From: Cyclobacterium xiamenense
GTDB lineage: Bacteria; Bacteroidota; Bacteroidia; Cytophagales; Cyclobacteriaceae
DNA: 64,000 bases
NCBI RefSeq assembly: GCF_009467825.1
Contig: NZ_WIOK01000006.1
Span: 143,735 to 207,734, forward strand
Direction of reading: 5' to 3'
Shown: positions 7,751-16,642 of the stretch, piece by piece
Layout: each line of letters opens with the position of its first letter
Numbering within the stretch: the first letter of the stretch is position 1
Made by a program: the position numbers and the translations under genes
Notes under the pieces: model-generated
The model's input: only the letters and a program-made list of their open reading frames with translations
What the model was told of the DNA's origin: nothing
Databases searched by the model: none

Positions 7751-10270
7751 TTAGGAGGGGTCAAGAATCTTTTTGATGCGTTCGAGACAATCCTCCAGAT
7801 GTAGCTTGCTCATCCGATCATTGGTCCGGGGAATGGCTCGCTGGATCCGTTGTTGTAAATTCTTCAAGCTGGCCCGAGCAGCCGGCCGAATATCCGATTG
7901 AGAAGCGTTTAACGAGGAAGCCGCCCGCCCGCTTTCGTCTTCGGACAGCAAGAACTCCAATCGCTCCAAATGTGCCCGCTGCAGACTCCTCCGGTACACA
8001 TGGATTGATTCTCCCTTCGCTAGTTCCGACCAGATGCCCTCGCTCAGGTCATCCATCATTTCCAGGAGGCCGTAGGCGGCATCTCCGTTGAGGGCCTCGT
8101 TTTCGATGATCCTGCCCAGGCGACCCCATTCCAAAATTCCATTGAGCGTGGTTACTTGCAAGGTTCGAATCCGGTCGACTATCCCAAATTCCTGCGTCCT
8201 ACGGGTAATCGCCTCATCGGTCCACCAGTCCTGCGTAGCAAACAACTCTCCCACCAGAAAGTCCATGGCTTCTTTTTGCCGGGCCTTGTCCACATGGGTA
8301 TAGACGGCTTCCTCCTCCTGACCTGTGGCTTTGTACACCTCGTAAATCCCTCCAATATTGGTGCGCACGTGGCCCATGTACCGGCTAAATTGGGCGAGGA
8401 CCTGACCGTACAGCTCCTGCAGGTCGCTGTAATCTTTAAACGGCTTGTCTTCCTCTGCGGTCCATTCGATCAAATTGGGGACGATACGTTTCAGGTTTTC
8501 AATACCGTAAGCAGAGGCCTTCATGGCATCGTTACCGAGGTCTTCGCTTTGGGTGCTCGGGTCATACGGGTTACCCTGGCGCCCGTATCGGTATACGGGA
8601 TCTCCTTGTTTTTCGCGGATCCATTGATCCAGTATCGCCTGTTCTTCCTCTGGAGTCTTGGCTTCCGGGATGGGTCGGTAGCCCCAGGCGATGGCGTACT
8701 TGTCGTAGGGACCCACTTCCGGGTACAGGTGAACACCTTCGTCTTCGGGTTGGGCGATGTAGTTAAATCGGGCATAATCCATGATGGATGGGGCGGTCCC
8801 AAACTCCCGGGTAAAGGTTGCCGACCGCAGGGAATCTACCGGATAGGCGAAAGAAGAGGCAAAATTATGGGGAAGGCCAAGCGTATGCCCCACTTCGTGA
8901 GCCGAAACAAACCGGATCAACCTGCCCATTACTTCGTCTTTGAACGCGACACCACGGGCATCCGGATTGATTGCTGCGGTTTGTACAAAAAACCAATTGC
9001 GCAACAGGTTCATGACATTGTGGTACCAGCCGATGTCCGATTCGATGATTTCACCCGAACGTGGATCCGAAACGTGCGGGCCGTAGGCATTTTGGATATC
9101 GGAGGCAAAATAGCGTATCACGGAGTAGCGGGCGTCTTCGGGGTGCCATTCCGGATCCTCTTCCGGACTGGGAGCATCCTTTGCCACGATCGCGTTTTTA
9201 AAGCCTGCTTCTTCAAACGCTGCATTCCAGTCCTCCACACCAGCTTTCAGGTAGGGCACCCATTTTTTTGGCGTTGCCGGATCGATGTAGTACACAATTT
9301 GTTTTTTCGGTTCTACCAATTCCCCGGCCTTGAATTTTTCCATGTCCTCTTCCTTAACTTCCAGCCGCCATCGGTCCAGGTAGGTACGCCTGCTTGCTTT
9401 TTGGGCATCCAGTCCGTAATCCGTAACCCGCGTACTGAACCATCCTACCCGTTGGTCCGCTAATCGCTGCATCATGGGCTCTTCCGGCAATAGCACCATG
9501 CTGCTATTCATTTCTACGGTGATTAAGCCCGTGCTGGCGTTGGACGGGGGCGCAGCGGCCGCGTAGGTGAGGACGTACCGGGCCTCAATATTCATGGGGA
9601 ACGAACGGATGGTATCGATGTAGGAACGATCGGTATCCAGCCGGGAAACCTTGTATTGCGTACGACGGCTTTTTTGCAAACCCAGGGCGGGGACGTCCTT
9701 GGAGAAAAGATCCGTCACTTCGATGACCCAGCCCTTTTCCTCTTTCCCTTTCGACTTGATATCAAATCGGTATAAAATGGGCTCCAGGTTGGAATTCCTT
9801 ACTGCTTCGTAGATGGGGAGGGAGTCGGAAGCAGTATTCGAATAGGAAACCACCCGCAGTAGCAGGTTTTTGTCCTTCTTGTCCCAACGCAGCATTTGGG
9901 TATTCGTACGCTCTCCTCCGTAGCCAATCCCCGAGGCCGTTTTGGCAATGGTGGTCACCATGAGCATTTCCCGACCCAGCATTTCTTCCGGAATCTCGTA
10001 AAAATAGGCACCGTCTACCAGGTGCACGTCAAAAAGGCCTTCTCGACTATGTGCACCGTCTTTGATCACTTCTTTGTAGGGTTTCAAGCCGTCCTTGGAT
10101 ACCTCTTTTTTCGGCGCCTCTGATTCTTCCGCTTGCGTAGCCTTCTCTTTCGGATAGGTTCGTTTCCTCCGCTGGGCTTCTGCTTCGGTGAGCAAACTCA
10201 GGTTCAGGAAAAAACTCAACAATAGGCCAAGCGAGATACCTGTTTTCAGGCGAAAATTGGTATTTTTCAT
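7751..10270 (-). CDS. secreted zinc-dependent metalloprotease (DUF5117/DUF5118 type)
   Basis: An 839-residue exported protein: signal peptide about 1-32 ending AEAQ, a basic/acidic linker (about 33-60), then the DUF5118 and DUF5117 regions. The zinc site is HEVGHTLGLPHNF with His458, Glu459, His462 and His468 in HExxHxxGxxH, typical of metzincin-like peptidases. The region after it (about 510-830) belongs to the DUF4953-type C-terminal domain common in these Bacteroidota proteins. It probably acts in the periplasm or outside the cell; substrates are unknown. It ends against a shared bidirectional terminator. Confidence 0.92.
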   Translation of the reverse strand: MKNTNFRLKTGISLGLLLSFFLNLSLLTEAEAQRRKRTYPKEKATQAEESEAPKKEVSKDGLKPYKEVIKDGAHSREGLFDVHLVDGAYFYEIPEEMLGREMLMVTTIAKTASGIGYGGERTNTQMLRWDKKDKNLLLRVVSYSNTASDSLPIYEAVRNSNLEPILYRFDIKSKGKEEKGWVIEVTDLFSKDVPALGLQKSRRTQYKVSRLDTDRSYIDTIRSFPMNIEARYVLTYAAAAPPSNASTGLITVEMNSSMVLLPEEPMMQRLADQRVGWFSTRVTDYGLDAQKASRRTYLDRWRLEVKEEDMEKFKAGELVEPKKQIVYYIDPATPKKWVPYLKAGVEDWNAAFEEAGFKNAIVAKDAPSPEEDPEWHPEDARYSVIRYFASDIQNAYGPHVSDPRSGEIIESDIGWYHNVMNLLRNWFFVQTAAINPDARGVAFKDEVMGRLIRFVSAHEVGHTLGLPHNFASSFAYPVDSLRSATFTREFGTAPSIMDYARFNYIAQPEDEGVHLYPEVGPYDKYAIAWGYRPIPEAKTPEEEQAILDQWIREKQGDPVYRYGRQGNPYDPSTQSEDLGNDAMKASAYGIENLKRIVPNLIEWTAEEDKPFKDYSDLQELYGQVLAQFSRYMGHVRTNIGGIYEVYKATGQEEEAVYTHVDKARQKEAMDFLVGELFATQDWWTDEAITRRTQEFGIVDRIRTLQVTTLNGILEWGRLGRIIENEALNGDAAYGLLEMMDDLSEGIWSELAKGESIHVYRRSLQRAHLERLEFLLSEDESGRAASSLNASQSDIRPAARASLKNLQQRIQRAIPRTNDRMSKLHLEDCLERIKKILDPS

Positions 10271-10406
10271 TTCAATGGATTTAATGGAAAGACGAAATTA
10301 ATCGATTATTTTCAATTCCTTTCTTTATCCCGAATGGAAATCTACTGTTAAAATAAGATCTTCCTTTTTCAAACCATCCCAGGACTGGGGCGTTTAAAAG
10401 ACAGAC

Positions 10407-11525
10407 ATGTTCGAAAATGAAATCATTATTGTTGGTGGTGGCTTGTCCGGATTGACCGCCGCCTATTTGTTAGCCAGGCAGGGAAAACGCGTCCTGGTCA
10501 TCGAAAAAAAGGCCTATCCCTTCCATCGCGTTTGCGGAGAATACGTTTCCAACGAAGTAAAAGATTTCCTGATTCGGGAAGATCTGTTCCCTTATGCATA
10601 CGATCCGCCCCATATCGACCAATTTCGGTTGAGTGCGGTCAATGGCATGCACGCCGATTTCCCCCTTGACCTTGGCGGATTCGGTATCAGCCGGTACGTG
10701 CTGGATTACCATTTTTATCAAAAATGCCTGGAAAATGGGGTGCGTTTTTTGCAAAAAACGCAGGTTACCGATATTCAGCACGTAGCGGAAAGGCGGCACT
10801 TTCTAGTTCAAACGGACGATGGTACCTCCTTGCCGGCGGCATTTGTGCTGGGTGCCTACGGCAAGCGATCCAAAATCGATAAAAAACTAAACCGCAGTTT
10901 CATTCAAAAAAGAAGCCCCTACGTGGGCATCAAATACCACGTCGCGATCGAAGGCATGGACGACCGCACGGTGGCCTTGCACAATTACAAAGGTGGCTAC
11001 CTGGGTGTAAATAAAGTGGAAAACGGCCATTTCAACCTCTGCTACCTGGGGAGTAGGGAGCAATTAAAAACCGCCGGAAGTATCGGTGCCATGGAGGAGC
11101 GGTACTTGTACGAAAACCCCCACATACGCGAACTATTTGAAAACGCGCATTTTCTATGGGAACGGCCGGAAGTGATCAATGAAATCAGCTTTGCCACCAA
11201 ACGGCCAGTAGAAAACCAGATCCTGATGCTGGGAGATGCGGCGGGAATGATCACCCCCCTCTGCGGCAACGGCATGGCCATCGCCATACATACGGCAAAA
11301 CTGGTCGCAGACGCCTTTCAGGAAAACCAGCGTCTGGAGGAAATTCAGGAAGCCTATCAGAAAAATTGGAACCGGTATTTTCAGGGCCGACTGAAGCTTG
11401 GAAGGCAAATCCAGCAGCTTTTTGGGGCGCCGCTGGTTTCTTCGCTGGCTGTCAACCTACTAAAAAGATCCGCTTATGTTTCCCGGCTACTTATCCGGCA
11501 GACTCACGGGACCCCCATTCAATAA
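10407..11525 (+). CDS. FAD-dependent oxidoreductase, geranylgeranyl-reductase-like
   Basis: A 372-residue flavoprotein. The N-terminal Rossmann fold has the GxGxxG motif at 10-15 (VGGGLSG) and the acidic end IEK. The second FAD motif is LGDAAGMITPL with Asp277, followed by GNGMAIAIHTAK. The pattern is that of the geranylgeranyl reductase / aromatic monooxygenase group, which reduces or hydroxylates lipid or aromatic substrates. In other Bacteroidota such genes sit with a type III polyketide synthase, a UbiA prenyltransferase and a methyltransferase (recalled knowledge). Those three are found here 23 kb away at 34.5-37.2 kb, so this may be their partner (inference). Confidence 0.88.
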   Translation: MFENEIIIVGGGLSGLTAAYLLARQGKRVLVIEKKAYPFHRVCGEYVSNEVKDFLIREDLFPYAYDPPHIDQFRLSAVNGMHADFPLDLGGFGISRYVLDYHFYQKCLENGVRFLQKTQVTDIQHVAERRHFLVQTDDGTSLPAAFVLGAYGKRSKIDKKLNRSFIQKRSPYVGIKYHVAIEGMDDRTVALHNYKGGYLGVNKVENGHFNLCYLGSREQLKTAGSIGAMEERYLYENPHIRELFENAHFLWERPEVINEISFATKRPVENQILMLGDAAGMITPLCGNGMAIAIHTAKLVADAFQENQRLEEIQEAYQKNWNRYFQGRLKLGRQIQQLFGAPLVSSLAVNLLKRSAYVSRLLIRQTHGTPIQ

Positions 11526-11526
11526 A

Positions 11527-11563
11527 CCGTTCCCAGCGACGTACCGGCTGCCTCTGGGAACGG
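11527..11563. terminator. hairpin between convergent oxidoreductase and TonB receptor genes
   Basis: CCGTTCCCA (11527-11535) and TGGGAACGG (11555-11563) form a perfect 9-bp stem. On the minus strand it is followed by TTTATT, a short U-run that would end the TonB-receptor transcript. On the plus strand there is no T-tract. Confidence 0.5.
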
Positions 11564-11578
11564 ATGTGTGGGAAGTTG

Positions 11579-13984
11579 TTAGAAGCGAATGGACACCCCT
11601 GCCAGGTAATTGGTCCCCGCCATGGGGTAGTAAAAATTTTCTGTGACCAATTCCCGACTGGTAGTTCCTTCCGAAGGTACGAAATAGCTGAACGTATAGC
11701 CGTTGGGCTCGTACAGCTCGTCAAACAGGTTATTAACCTTTACGGAAAATGCCATCTCCTCTACAAAACCGGGATACCAACTGTAGGAGAGCCGCAGGTC
11801 GGTGGTCCAAAAGGGATCCAAACTTCGGTTTTCCTGCTGGGTATTATCGAGGTATTGCCGCCCTACGTATTTGTTGAGCAAGCTGACTTCCAGGTTTTTG
11901 ATCGGTCGGAAATCCACCACCGCAGCTCCCACAAAGCCTGGTGAGAAGGCGATGTCGGTATCGCGATAGCTGGTGGCCTCCTGCCCGACAAAATCCCAAT
12001 TTTCGTCGTAAATATCGTTGTACTCGGTAAACGTATTGATTTTATTTCTACTGAATGCCAGGTTCCCTCCGATTGTCCAGCGGGAGTCCAGCTGCAATGC
12101 CCCGTCCAATTCTATCCCTGCCCGGTAGCTGCTGGCGACATTTTCGCGGATGTAGGCACCCACATCGTTGAGCTGGCCCGTAAGCACCAACTGATCTTGG
12201 TACCCCATGTAGTACAGGTTGGCGCTGTATTGGTACCGGTTTTTGCGCACGCGGATTCCCGCCTCAACATTGTTAAGGGTCTCCGGTCGTGGTATTTCGG
12301 TGAGCGGTGAATCGGTAAAATCCCTGCGCACCGGCTCCCGATTAGCGACTGCGTAGGAGGCATACCAGGTCTTTCCCTGCTCCGTTTCGTAGGATAGCCC
12401 AATTTTGGGATTAAAGAAGTTGTAATTTTGGCTTCCCGTAATGGTTCGGAGGTCGTTGTTAATGCCATCGAAGCGGTAGTAGACATTTCTCCATTGGAAA
12501 TCACCAAACAGGTACAGCCGCTCTTGCACCTCGTACGTAGACTTGAGGTACACGTTCCGATCATCCTTGATGGCTACGTTGTCGTAATAACGGTCTCGAA
12601 TATCCGTGTCGCCACTTACTCCCATCCAAATGATTTCCCCAAAATGATCGCCGTCGTATCGGTTGGCCCCGCCCCCGAGAATGGCATCGAGGCGTCCGTT
12701 TTGCGAGACGTAGTTTAGGGAGAAAACCGCTCCGTAAAAATCATTGTCCAGCCATCGTCGACGGATAATATCGGTTTCGCTGATCAGTTCGCTGCCGATG
12801 GCAATGGGTTCAATGCCGTAGTTGGCCAAGAGATTATCCTCCGGTCTGAATTGCTCGTAGTATCCTTGGCCCTGTGTATAGTGCAGGGAAAAGTTGGCCT
12901 TCAGGTTGGCCGCCCAGGTCCCGGCATAGATAAACTGGTAGTGATCCTGCTGGTAATTGTCGGTTTCGTTTTCGTAGGTATAGCTGTTGAAGGTTCGGTC
13001 GGATGCAAGCAGGCTTTCCGGAACGCCATTCCAGGCCTGGTAGGTCTGTTCCGCACCGGAAAAGATATTGACCTTTACCACGTGGTTGTCCCCGTAATAG
13101 CCCCCGGAGACAAAGTACGACTTCAAGTCCGAAAACGCCCGGTCCACGTAGCCGTCAGAAGTAATTCGGGAGAGGCGGGCATCTACGGCCCAGCGATCGT
13201 CAATCAGGCCGGTGCCTGCTTTTACGGTATGCTTTCGTGTGGCAAATGAACCCACCGAATGATCTGTCTCGGCATAGGCTTCTTCTCGTTTGGTATCGGT
13301 TTGTATATTGAGGCTGGCTCCGAATGTTGCTGCTCCGTTAGTGGAGGTACCGACGCCTCGTTGAATTTGGATGTTTTCTACAGAAGAAGCAAAGTCCGGC
13401 ATATTCACCCAAAAAACACCGTGAGACTCTGCGTCATTCAATGGGATACCGTTTACGGTCACGTTGATCCGTGTTTGGTCGGTGCCCCGGATACGCAAGC
13501 CGGTGTAGCCTACTCCCGCGCCTGCATCGGAATGCGTCACCATGGAGGGGGTATAATTTAGCAACAACGGTAAATCCTGCCCGAGGTTATTTTTGGAAAG
13601 ATCCGATTTGTCAATGATTTGAAAGGTAGTAGGCGTGGTGGCAGAGGCCCGCGTACCGGAAACGATAAAGGCTTCGGTGGTTAGGGTAGCGGGCTCGAGC
13701 CGAATTTCCAGGGGCCTTTCCTGAGGCAACCGAACCAGGTAACTCCCGGCTTCGTAACCCACGTAGGAAACCACCAGGTTCCATTCTCCGGATGCCAGGC
13801 CGGCCATTTCAAAGCTTCCTTCCCGGTCGGAGACCGTGCCTTTGTTCGTCCCCTCCAGCATTATGGTAGCTCCAGGTAGCGGAATTCCGGTTTCTGCATC
13901 CTGGATTGTTCCCTGGATACGATTTTGGGACAAAGCCCATTGGGACCAAAGCATTGCTGCCAGGGTCAGGTACATGCGAATCAT
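11579..13984 (-). CDS. TonB-dependent outer-membrane receptor, probable thiamine transporter
   Basis: An 801-residue receptor: signal peptide (1-19), a carboxypeptidase-regulatory-like domain (about 21-95, GTIQDAETGIPLPGATIML), a plug domain (about 105-235, including LRIRGTDQTRINVTVNGIPL), and a 22-strand-type barrel ending in the aromatic residue of GVSIRF. The upstream leader holds a TPP riboswitch on the same strand and a good promoter. Expression should therefore fall when thiamine pyrophosphate is plentiful, which points to uptake of thiamine or a precursor across the outer membrane. TPP-riboswitch-controlled TonB receptors are known in Bacteroidota. No inner-membrane thiamine permease is next to it here. 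Confidence 0.9.
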   Translation of the reverse strand: MIRMYLTLAAMLWSQWALSQNRIQGTIQDAETGIPLPGATIMLEGTNKGTVSDREGSFEMAGLASGEWNLVVSYVGYEAGSYLVRLPQERPLEIRLEPATLTTEAFIVSGTRASATTPTTFQIIDKSDLSKNNLGQDLPLLLNYTPSMVTHSDAGAGVGYTGLRIRGTDQTRINVTVNGIPLNDAESHGVFWVNMPDFASSVENIQIQRGVGTSTNGAATFGASLNIQTDTKREEAYAETDHSVGSFATRKHTVKAGTGLIDDRWAVDARLSRITSDGYVDRAFSDLKSYFVSGGYYGDNHVVKVNIFSGAEQTYQAWNGVPESLLASDRTFNSYTYENETDNYQQDHYQFIYAGTWAANLKANFSLHYTQGQGYYEQFRPEDNLLANYGIEPIAIGSELISETDIIRRRWLDNDFYGAVFSLNYVSQNGRLDAILGGGANRYDGDHFGEIIWMGVSGDTDIRDRYYDNVAIKDDRNVYLKSTYEVQERLYLFGDFQWRNVYYRFDGINNDLRTITGSQNYNFFNPKIGLSYETEQGKTWYASYAVANREPVRRDFTDSPLTEIPRPETLNNVEAGIRVRKNRYQYSANLYYMGYQDQLVLTGQLNDVGAYIRENVASSYRAGIELDGALQLDSRWTIGGNLAFSRNKINTFTEYNDIYDENWDFVGQEATSYRDTDIAFSPGFVGAAVVDFRPIKNLEVSLLNKYVGRQYLDNTQQENRSLDPFWTTDLRLSYSWYPGFVEEMAFSVKVNNLFDELYEPNGYTFSYFVPSEGTTSRELVTENFYYPMAGTNYLAGVSIRF

Positions 13985-14082
13985 AACAATTAATTTGTTC
14001 GGTTAAACATCAAAGGAATAAAGGGGTATTCCTTTTTTCATTGTTTACCCAATAGCATTACGTACGATTAGCTATTTCTCAT

Positions 14083-14160
14083 TTCCCTTCGCCGGCACTA
14101 CCCGGATCAGGTAATATGGGTATGATCTCAGCCCGGTATATTGGGGCACCCCTAATGATC
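14083..14160 (-). ncRNA. TPP riboswitch (THI element)
   Basis: Read on the minus strand, this leader shows the conserved THI-box blocks in order: GGGGTGCCCC (P1/P3 side), CTGAGA (14126-14131), ACCC, CCTGATC (near 14104-14110), GGGTAGTGCCGGCG and the closing GAAGGGAA (14083-14090). These are the signature sequences that bind the pyrimidine and pyrophosphate parts of thiamine pyrophosphate. It lies about 100 bases before the TonB-receptor ATG, the usual place for transcription or translation control. Ends are approximate. Confidence 0.93.
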
Positions 14161-14166
14161 TTGATG

Positions 14167-14198
14167 CAAATGTAACTGGTAGAAATGGCAATGCCAAA
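14167..14198 (-). promoter_or_regulatory. promoter for the TPP-riboswitch/TonB-receptor transcript
   Basis: On the minus strand TTTG (14198-14195) is followed after 20 bases by TACATTTG (14174-14167). This is a full match to the Bacteroidota -7 box TAnnTTTG with a -33 TTG. The riboswitch begins just downstream, so it fits as the start of that leader RNA. Confidence 0.65.
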
Positions 14199-14214
14199 TC
14201 GGAAAAGCCCTTGC

Positions 14215-15282
14215 TTAGGCCCTTCCCAATACTTTTAAATGACGAACATGTGAGCGAAATGCCCAGCGCAACTTTGGGTGTTCCAGGTACGGGATGTTGT
14301 ATTCCGCGCAGACTTGCCTGAGTATCTTGTTGATGGCGGGATAGTGCACGTGCGAAATTTTTGGAAACAGGTGGTGTTCGACCTGGTAATTCAGGCCTCC
14401 CAAAAACCAGGTCAGCAATTTATACCCGGTAGCAAAATTAGCCGTGGTCCGGATTTGGTGGATCATCCACTCGTCCTCCATACTATTGGTCTCCGGCGAA
14501 GGAAGGGGAAAGGCGGTCTCCTCCAGGCTATGTGCCAACTGGAATACCAGGGTGAGCAGAACTCCCGCAAACAAACTGTACACAAAAAACCCGATCAGCC
14601 ACTGCGTCCAGCCGAGCATGAATACGGGAATGGCCACAAACAGCACCAAATGGATGGCTTTGAACCCCCAAAAACTGATGTGGTCCGACAGTTTCATCTT
14701 CTGTATCGGCACCATCCCCACCTTTTTGGTGACGTATTTTTTATAGTCCGTAAAAAATACCCAATACAAGTACAACAAGGAGTAGGTAAAAATAAAATAG
14801 TAGTGTTGAAACTGGTGGATTTTAAATTTCTTTTGGCTCGGAGAAAGCCGTAAAAAGGGGCGGGCATTCAAGTCGTCGTCTACTCCCTCTACATTCGTAA
14901 AGGAATGATGCACCACGTTGTGTTTGGTTTTCCACATGAATACATTGGCTCCCAGAAAATTAATCGATAGGCCCGCCAGGCGGTTGACCCATGGCCGGTC
15001 ACTGAAACTGCCATGTGCCCCGTCGTGCATGACATTAAATCCGATAAATGCGGTCAGCGCACCCAATAACAGACACTCCATGAGAGCAATTGCCCAATGG
15101 GGAGTAAAGAAAACCAAGTGAACGTAAACCAGAATAAAGGAGACCACCATGATACCAGCCTTAAGGTAAAGCGGTTTGCTACCCGAACGGGTGATATTTG
15201 AGTCCCGAAAGTAATCGCTTACCCGTTGCTTCACATCCAGATGAAAGTTTAGGGTTGGTTTGGAAAATTTTGGCGTGGCCAT
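14215..15282 (-). CDS. membrane fatty-acid desaturase (front-end / linoleoyl-CoA desaturase type)
   Basis: A 355-residue integral membrane di-iron desaturase. All three His boxes are visible: HDGAH (86-90), HNVVHH (121-126) and QVEHH (300-304). The third box with Q in place of H is typical of front-end (delta-6-like) acyl desaturases. There is no fused cytochrome b5 domain, so an external electron donor is needed. Hydrophobic segments fall around 40-60, 64-84, 160-180 and 205-250. It would introduce a double bond into membrane acyl chains. The gene stands alone, with a perfect palindrome 100 bp upstream. Confidence 0.93.
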   Translation of the reverse strand: MATPKFSKPTLNFHLDVKQRVSDYFRDSNITRSGSKPLYLKAGIMVVSFILVYVHLVFFTPHWAIALMECLLLGALTAFIGFNVMHDGAHGSFSDRPWVNRLAGLSINFLGANVFMWKTKHNVVHHSFTNVEGVDDDLNARPFLRLSPSQKKFKIHQFQHYYFIFTYSLLYLYWVFFTDYKKYVTKKVGMVPIQKMKLSDHISFWGFKAIHLVLFVAIPVFMLGWTQWLIGFFVYSLFAGVLLTLVFQLAHSLEETAFPLPSPETNSMEDEWMIHQIRTTANFATGYKLLTWFLGGLNYQVEHHLFPKISHVHYPAINKILRQVCAEYNIPYLEHPKLRWAFRSHVRHLKVLGRA

Positions 15283-15381
15283 ACAATAATGTTTTTAGGG
15301 GTGAATAGTAAGCGTGACTGAGGAGGGGGTGGATTCGTAGTTCAGAAAAATGACCGATTACCGATTGTTTTCATCATTCCG

Positions 15382-15398
15382 TGTCGTAAGGTACGACA
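15382..15398. promoter_or_regulatory. perfect palindrome TGTCGTA-N3-TACGACA upstream of the desaturase
   Basis: TGTCGTA (15382-15388) and TACGACA (15392-15398) are perfect inverted repeats with a 3-base spacer. It lies between the desaturase start (15282) and the gldD stop (15413). No T-tract follows on either strand, so a terminator is less likely than an operator for a dimeric regulator. The regulator is not identified. Confidence 0.4.
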
Positions 15399-15412
15399 AG
15401 TTTTCGGTAGTA

Positions 15413-16027
15413 TCAATTAAACTCGACTGAATTTATCAAATGCATCATGTCCGTTTTGATGTATTCGATGACCGGTGCCAGGGAATCGTTTTTCACGGCT
15501 GTCTCAAAATACAGCGCGCCCCGCAAAAAATGCGCGGTGGAGTCGGTCACAAAAAACTGAAACTGGGTCGGCACTTCACCACTCAGTTCGGACACCAGTC
15601 CCGTATATCCGGTTGGAGTACGGACTACGCTCTCGTCGATTCCGTAGGCCTTGATCTGGTGTTTGAAGGTAAGCGTCAGGGCATCGTTTAGGTAGGACTT
15701 GAGGTTTTGCTGCCCACCAGTTATCGGTTTGTAGGTCAGGTGTACCCGCGCGCCAAGGGAACTATAGTGGAGATTGATCCAGTTTTTTTCGGCCATGTTA
15801 AAGGAGTCCGGCTCTACCTGTAAGTGTGTGGAATGCTGAAAGGTGTAGGGAAGATCCATCTCCAATGCCTCAAACTCCCGCTCGGGGAGATCGATTCGGT
15901 TGTATCCCATGGGTCTGGGCACGTAAGTTTCGCCGCAGGCAACAAGAATCAATAGAAAAAGGAGCGCCATCCCTCCCATTGCCGGATGCCTGGCAGCATC
16001 TCCCGATCGGTGTTTTTTCCGCATCAT
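15413..16027 (-). CDS. gldD: gliding motility lipoprotein GldD
   Basis: A 204-residue lipoprotein (hydrophobic run ending LILVAC, Cys31) matching GldD: YVPRPMGYNRIDLP just after the Cys, then PYTFQHS, WINLHYSSLGARVHLTY, and the C-terminal YFETAVKNDSLAPVIEYIK. GldD is one of the envelope components required for gliding and for the type IX secretion/adhesin machinery in Bacteroidota. It is the third gene of an operon with a TonB receptor and a nitroreductase: its ATG overlaps the nitroreductase stop by one base (TAATG), suggesting translational coupling. The usual gldE neighbour is absent here. Confidence 0.9.
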   Translation of the reverse strand: MMRKKHRSGDAARHPAMGGMALLFLLILVACGETYVPRPMGYNRIDLPEREFEALEMDLPYTFQHSTHLQVEPDSFNMAEKNWINLHYSSLGARVHLTYKPITGGQQNLKSYLNDALTLTFKHQIKAYGIDESVVRTPTGYTGLVSELSGEVPTQFQFFVTDSTAHFLRGALYFETAVKNDSLAPVIEYIKTDMMHLINSVEFN

Positions 16028-16635
16028 TATTCCCTTACCCAGGTCACTTTTTCAGAAATCGGTTTCCGCTTGCCTTCCGGCCAACGATCGGAGGCAGGTT
16101 TGGCAACGTAGAAAAAGCCCATGAGCATGTCGGCCTCTTCCAAGCCAAAAAAGGGCTTTGCTTCCGGCCAGAAGGTGGGTCCACCGGTGCCCCAATAGGC
16201 CGCCAGACCGTGGGCACTCGCCGTCAGGTACATGTTTTGCACCGCCATGGAAACGGCCGCGATTTCCTCCATTTCGGGAAGATTGGCGCGAAGGTCCCGC
16301 TTCATCCCGATGGCGATGATATGGGAGGCTTTCAGCGGGTTTTCCTTAAATTTTGCGTAGGTAGCTTCGATAAATTTCCCGGTCTTTTCACTTCGCTCCT
16401 TGTACAGGTTGGATTGAAAATCTGCCAGCCGCTGTAGTCCTTGTCCAGAAAAGACCACAAACCTCCAGGGTTCTGTCAATTTATGGGTGGGTGCCCAGTT
16501 GGCATTCTCGAGCATTTCCAGAACGATGTGATCCTCCACCGGATCGTCCTCTTTGAACTGCGCCACAAACTGAGACCTTCTGTTTCGGATGATCTTATTG
16601 ACTTCTTCGGTATTAAATATGGGTCGATTATTCAT
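16027..16635 (-). CDS. nitroreductase-family flavoprotein (YdjA-like)
   Basis: A 202-residue FMN-dependent nitroreductase-fold protein. It begins with the typical NKIIRNRRSQFVAQF segment (FMN phosphate contacts) and ANWAPTHKLTEPWRF. The central block NMYLTASAHGLAAYWGTGG and the end KRKPISEKVTWV match the small YdjA/NfsB-like group. It would reduce nitro- or quinone-type compounds with NAD(P)H in the cytoplasm. It lies 7 bp after the TonB receptor and overlaps gldD by one base, so the three are cotranscribed. The link between uptake, reduction and gliding is not obvious. Confidence 0.9.
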   Translation of the reverse strand: MNNRPIFNTEEVNKIIRNRRSQFVAQFKEDDPVEDHIVLEMLENANWAPTHKLTEPWRFVVFSGQGLQRLADFQSNLYKERSEKTGKFIEATYAKFKENPLKASHIIAIGMKRDLRANLPEMEEIAAVSMAVQNMYLTASAHGLAAYWGTGGPTFWPEAKPFFGLEEADMLMGFFYVAKPASDRWPEGKRKPISEKVTWVRE

Positions 16636-16642
16636 GTTTTTA

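Noticed and set aside
8161..8175. A GGTTCGAATCC stretch resembling a tRNA T-arm
   Set aside because: It lies inside the metalloprotease coding sequence and has no acceptor or anticodon stem around it.
8156..9463. Long (435-codon) plus-strand open frame
   Set aside because: It is antisense to the metalloprotease, has no recognisable domain, and arises from the codon bias of the real gene.
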